In this document: piece by piece, positions 63,001 through 64,000 of the stretch
Layout: every line of letters starts with the position of its first letter
How positions within the stretch are numbered: the stretch's first letter is position 1
Assembly: GCF_001050345.1 (NCBI RefSeq)
Contig: NZ_LFMW01000017.1
Span: 1 to 64,000, forward strand
DNA length: 64,000 nucleotides
DNA from: Pseudomonas fildesensis
GTDB taxonomy: Bacteria > Pseudomonadota > Gammaproteobacteria > Pseudomonadales > Pseudomonadaceae
Direction of reading: 5' to 3'
The notes under the pieces: generated by a model
Database searches by the model: none
What the model was told of the DNA's origin: nothing
The model's input: the letters and a program-made list of their open reading frames with translations, nothing else
Position numbers and translations under genes: made by a program

Positions 63001-64000
63001 CCACGCCGGACGGCTCGTACGAAAAACCCTGCCCGATGGCAAAAACGTCGATTACACCTACGACCGCCAAGGCAACCTCCTCAGCGTCGACGACGCCCAC
63101 TGGGCGTTAGCCTACGAATACGACGTCCAAAACCGCCTCACCGGCGAACACCAAGGCTGGGGCACCCTGCGCTACGGCTACGACGCCTGCGGCCAACTGA
63201 AAAACCTGCGCCTTCCGGACAACAACCGCCTCGTGTTCAACCACGACAAAGGCGGCCACCTTTCCACCGTCGAACTGAACGGCACGCAGCTGACATCACA
63301 CCTATTCAAAGACGGCCGCGAACGCCAGCGCCAACAAGGCCAACTCCTCAGCCACTACCACCACGACGACCAAAACCGCCTGCACGCCCACACCCTCACC
63401 CAACAGCAACACACCCTCTACCAACGCCAATACGACTACGACAAAACCGGCAACCTCACCCGCCTCCTCGACACCCGCAAAGGCGAACACCTCTACCACT
63501 ACGACCCCCTCGCCCGCCTGACCCGCGCCAACCACTCGCAAGACGTACAGGAACGCTTCGCCCACAACCCAGCGGGCAACCTGCTCATGCTCGACCGCCC
63601 GGGCCCCGACATCGTCGCCGGCAACCGCCTGATGATCCAGGGCGACCGCCAGTACGACTACGACGCCTTCGGCAACCTCATCCGCGAGCGGCGCGGCCGT
63701 GGGCACGCGCTGATCACCGAATACCGCTACGACTGCCAGCATCGTTTGATCCACCTGACCCAACCCAACGGCCAAACCGCGAGCTATCGCTACGACCCGT
63801 TCGGACGCCGTATCAGCAAAACCGTCGACGGCATCACCACGGAGTTTTTTTGGCAAGGCGACAAGCTGATTGCCGAGCACCACGCCGATCGCCATCGCAG
63901 CTACATCTACGAACCTGACAGTTTCCGCCCTCTGGCGTTGTTGGAAGGTTTTGGCCCCAAAGAAACAAAGCCCTTCCACTACCAACTCGACCACCTCGGC
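60083..64000 (+). CDS. Rhs/YD-repeat T6SS effector-like protein, cut by window edge
   Basis: The frame is open from the ATG at 60083 to the window end, 1306 codons with no stop, so the C-terminal toxin is not seen. The N-terminal 390 residues contain a hydrophobic membrane-insertion-like segment (about 272-303; FLVSLLIDLVIGVVLTVALP). No PAAR domain was recognised. A DUF6531-type segment follows (about 395-470; NGCPVSMVTGEELLTLTDG). From about residue 580 on there are many YD/RHS repeats (YDDIGRLVSATNA, YDEAGRLVAL, YDPFGRRISK). Layout resembles the Tse5/RhsA effectors of P. aeruginosa. GC skew changes at about 62640. The toxin domain and any immunity gene lie beyond 64000. Likely substrate of the T6SS, by inference. 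Confidence 0.88.
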   Translation, partial: MTASSSHIAFIEHELDGFHQSLVVYRQQMGGWYARALDSVSHAADLPSLLGMDRVLRMGDSQTTVSMTDPDVLGSVAMCPLGGDLKIESKFESVYDVPIGDIPVEVIGLDDGSSTVILLDEHGKGTHYCAAGQRYQVRVQGGVSTEQVDALFASYAGLTADLEQWLRTQWHGFKPHWQQSTASAIGSGVLAGSWAAIREVWDSIKLVQAILEDPLNYVEQLGAEAAKLAQLASDAPKVMEQAMLLASDEAALFLMVRTAMLWLDALPPSEIAAGATGFLVSLLIDLVIGVVLTVALPAAGIAYLSLRLVKYGSRILAAAVGFVKSLLGILTKFMQAVDRYKTVALRGVVGGLKQGTMQMRWRARQNAVLKQKEHVDDVPASAKNPAGDAAASSDKTLTNGCPVSMVTGEELLTLTDGALDGILPFEWTRLYRTSAVEVDCGLGFGWSHSLAQRLVVTGDSVVWTDHENRITEFPRPSSSRPAITNSLAEAAIYLGSAPDELVLVQSSRFYHFRNGTLAAISDAYDNRLRVSRDVLGRVERLDNGVGRSLFLRYELGRIVAVDYQIHRATGHEPFVWVTEQNVVSYAYDDIGRLVSATNAVGESEGYRYDEQHVILERQLAGGASFFWAWERSGKAARCVRHWASFSQMDTRYVWGDDGRVGVHNADGSQEVYVHDQRARLVQRIDPDGAEHFKSYDDKGRLTVEQDPLGAVTAYQYDEAGRLVALFPGEDEPTSYEHDNGFVRVVRRGEALWKYERNDQGDVTRRTDPDGQVTDYSYNKYGQLIGVWYPDHSCQRLVWNERGQLLEEQLPNGGIKRYHYDDLGRQVAREDEHGALTQYEWDSVGRLNRVVLPGGAFREYSYNPYGKITAERDELGHVTRYEYADGLHLISRRLNADGTQVNYRYDNVRLLLTEIENEVGESYRLQYHPNGLIQQETGFDGQRTAYVYDLNGNLQEKTEHGDDGSQLVTRYERDHAGRLVRKTLPDGKNVDYTYDRQGNLLSVDDAHWALAYEYDVQNRLTGEHQGWGTLRYGYDACGQLKNLRLPDNNRLVFNHDKGGHLSTVELNGTQLTSHLFKDGRERQRQQGQLLSHYHHDDQNRLHAHTLTQQQHTLYQRQYDYDKTGNLTRLLDTRKGEHLYHYDPLARLTRANHSQDVQERFAHNPAGNLLMLDRPGPDIVAGNRLMIQGDRQYDYDAFGNLIRERRGRGHALITEYRYDCQHRLIHLTQPNGQTASYRYDPFGRRISKTVDGITTEFFWQGDKLIAEHHADRHRSYIYEPDSFRPLALLEGFGPKETKPFHYQLDHLG

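Noticed and set aside
61724..63994. Three more minus-strand frames opposite the rhs gene
   Set aside because: These are hydrophobic Val/Ala/Leu-rich shadows created by the YD-repeat codon usage; no ribosome sites or domains.
1..64000. tRNA or rRNA genes
   Set aside because: No cloverleaf arms with TTCGA-type T-loops or rRNA-like conserved blocks were seen while reading both strands; a dedicated search could still find something missed by eye.

Overview
The window looks like chromosomal DNA of a Pseudomonas, most likely of the P. fluorescens group. The reasons are the high GC content, the H2-like order of the type VI secretion (T6SS) genes, typical Pseudomonas families (OprD porin, DUF1652, DUF1543, CANSDC/CANSDH pair), and many REP/REPIN hairpins of the kinds common in that group. 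No species name can be proved from the sequence alone.

Layout. Bases 1-153 are the end of an IS3-family element, with the start of its orfA, inserted into the 3' end of tssM. Bases 142-18239 (minus strand) are one long T6SS operon read from right to left: tssA, tssB, tssC, tssE, tssF, tssG, clpV, a sigma-54 activator (Sfa/VasH type), a 43-residue lipoprotein, an FHA protein, tssJ, tssK, tssL and a tssM that lacks its C-terminus. A 477-bp AT-rich gap separates it from divergent hcp, which has a good -24/-12 promoter. The regulator in the operon is therefore the likely activator of hcp. A large Rhs/YD-repeat protein of T6SS-effector type begins at 60083 and runs off the right edge, so its toxin tip is not visible.

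Bases 19286-35336 are housekeeping and accessory genes: an aldo/keto reductase, DUF1543, a TPM-domain membrane protein, a divergent DapF homologue, a small P-loop kinase, two divergent L,D-transpeptidases, a creatininase-family amidohydrolase, small exported proteins, a YfcF-type glutathione transferase, a membrane alpha/beta hydrolase, DUF924, a DUF1624 membrane protein, cobalamin-independent methionine synthase metE, and a LysE exporter. Bases 35323-36111 hold a 315-bp tandem repeat made of a REPIN plus the first codons of a GFA-family gene.

Bases 36122-43092 hold an OprD porin and a LacI-regulated ABC importer operon ending in a calcineurin-like phosphodiesterase, probably for uptake and cleavage of a phosphodiester-like solute. 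Bases 43321-45741 hold the carboxy(nor)spermidine decarboxylase/dehydrogenase pair for alternative polyamine synthesis, ending in a strong terminator. From 45813 to 59808 lie glutaminase, small membrane and exported proteins, an AraC regulator, RNase T2, a Gfo/Idh/MocA oxidoreductase, a Nudix hydrolase, a signal-less solute-binding-like protein, DUF1652, a PAS-GGDEF diguanylate cyclase, a GNAT enzyme, an AbrB-family permease with its divergent LysR regulator, and a STN-domain TonB-dependent siderophore receptor. No tRNA, rRNA or CRISPR array was recognised.
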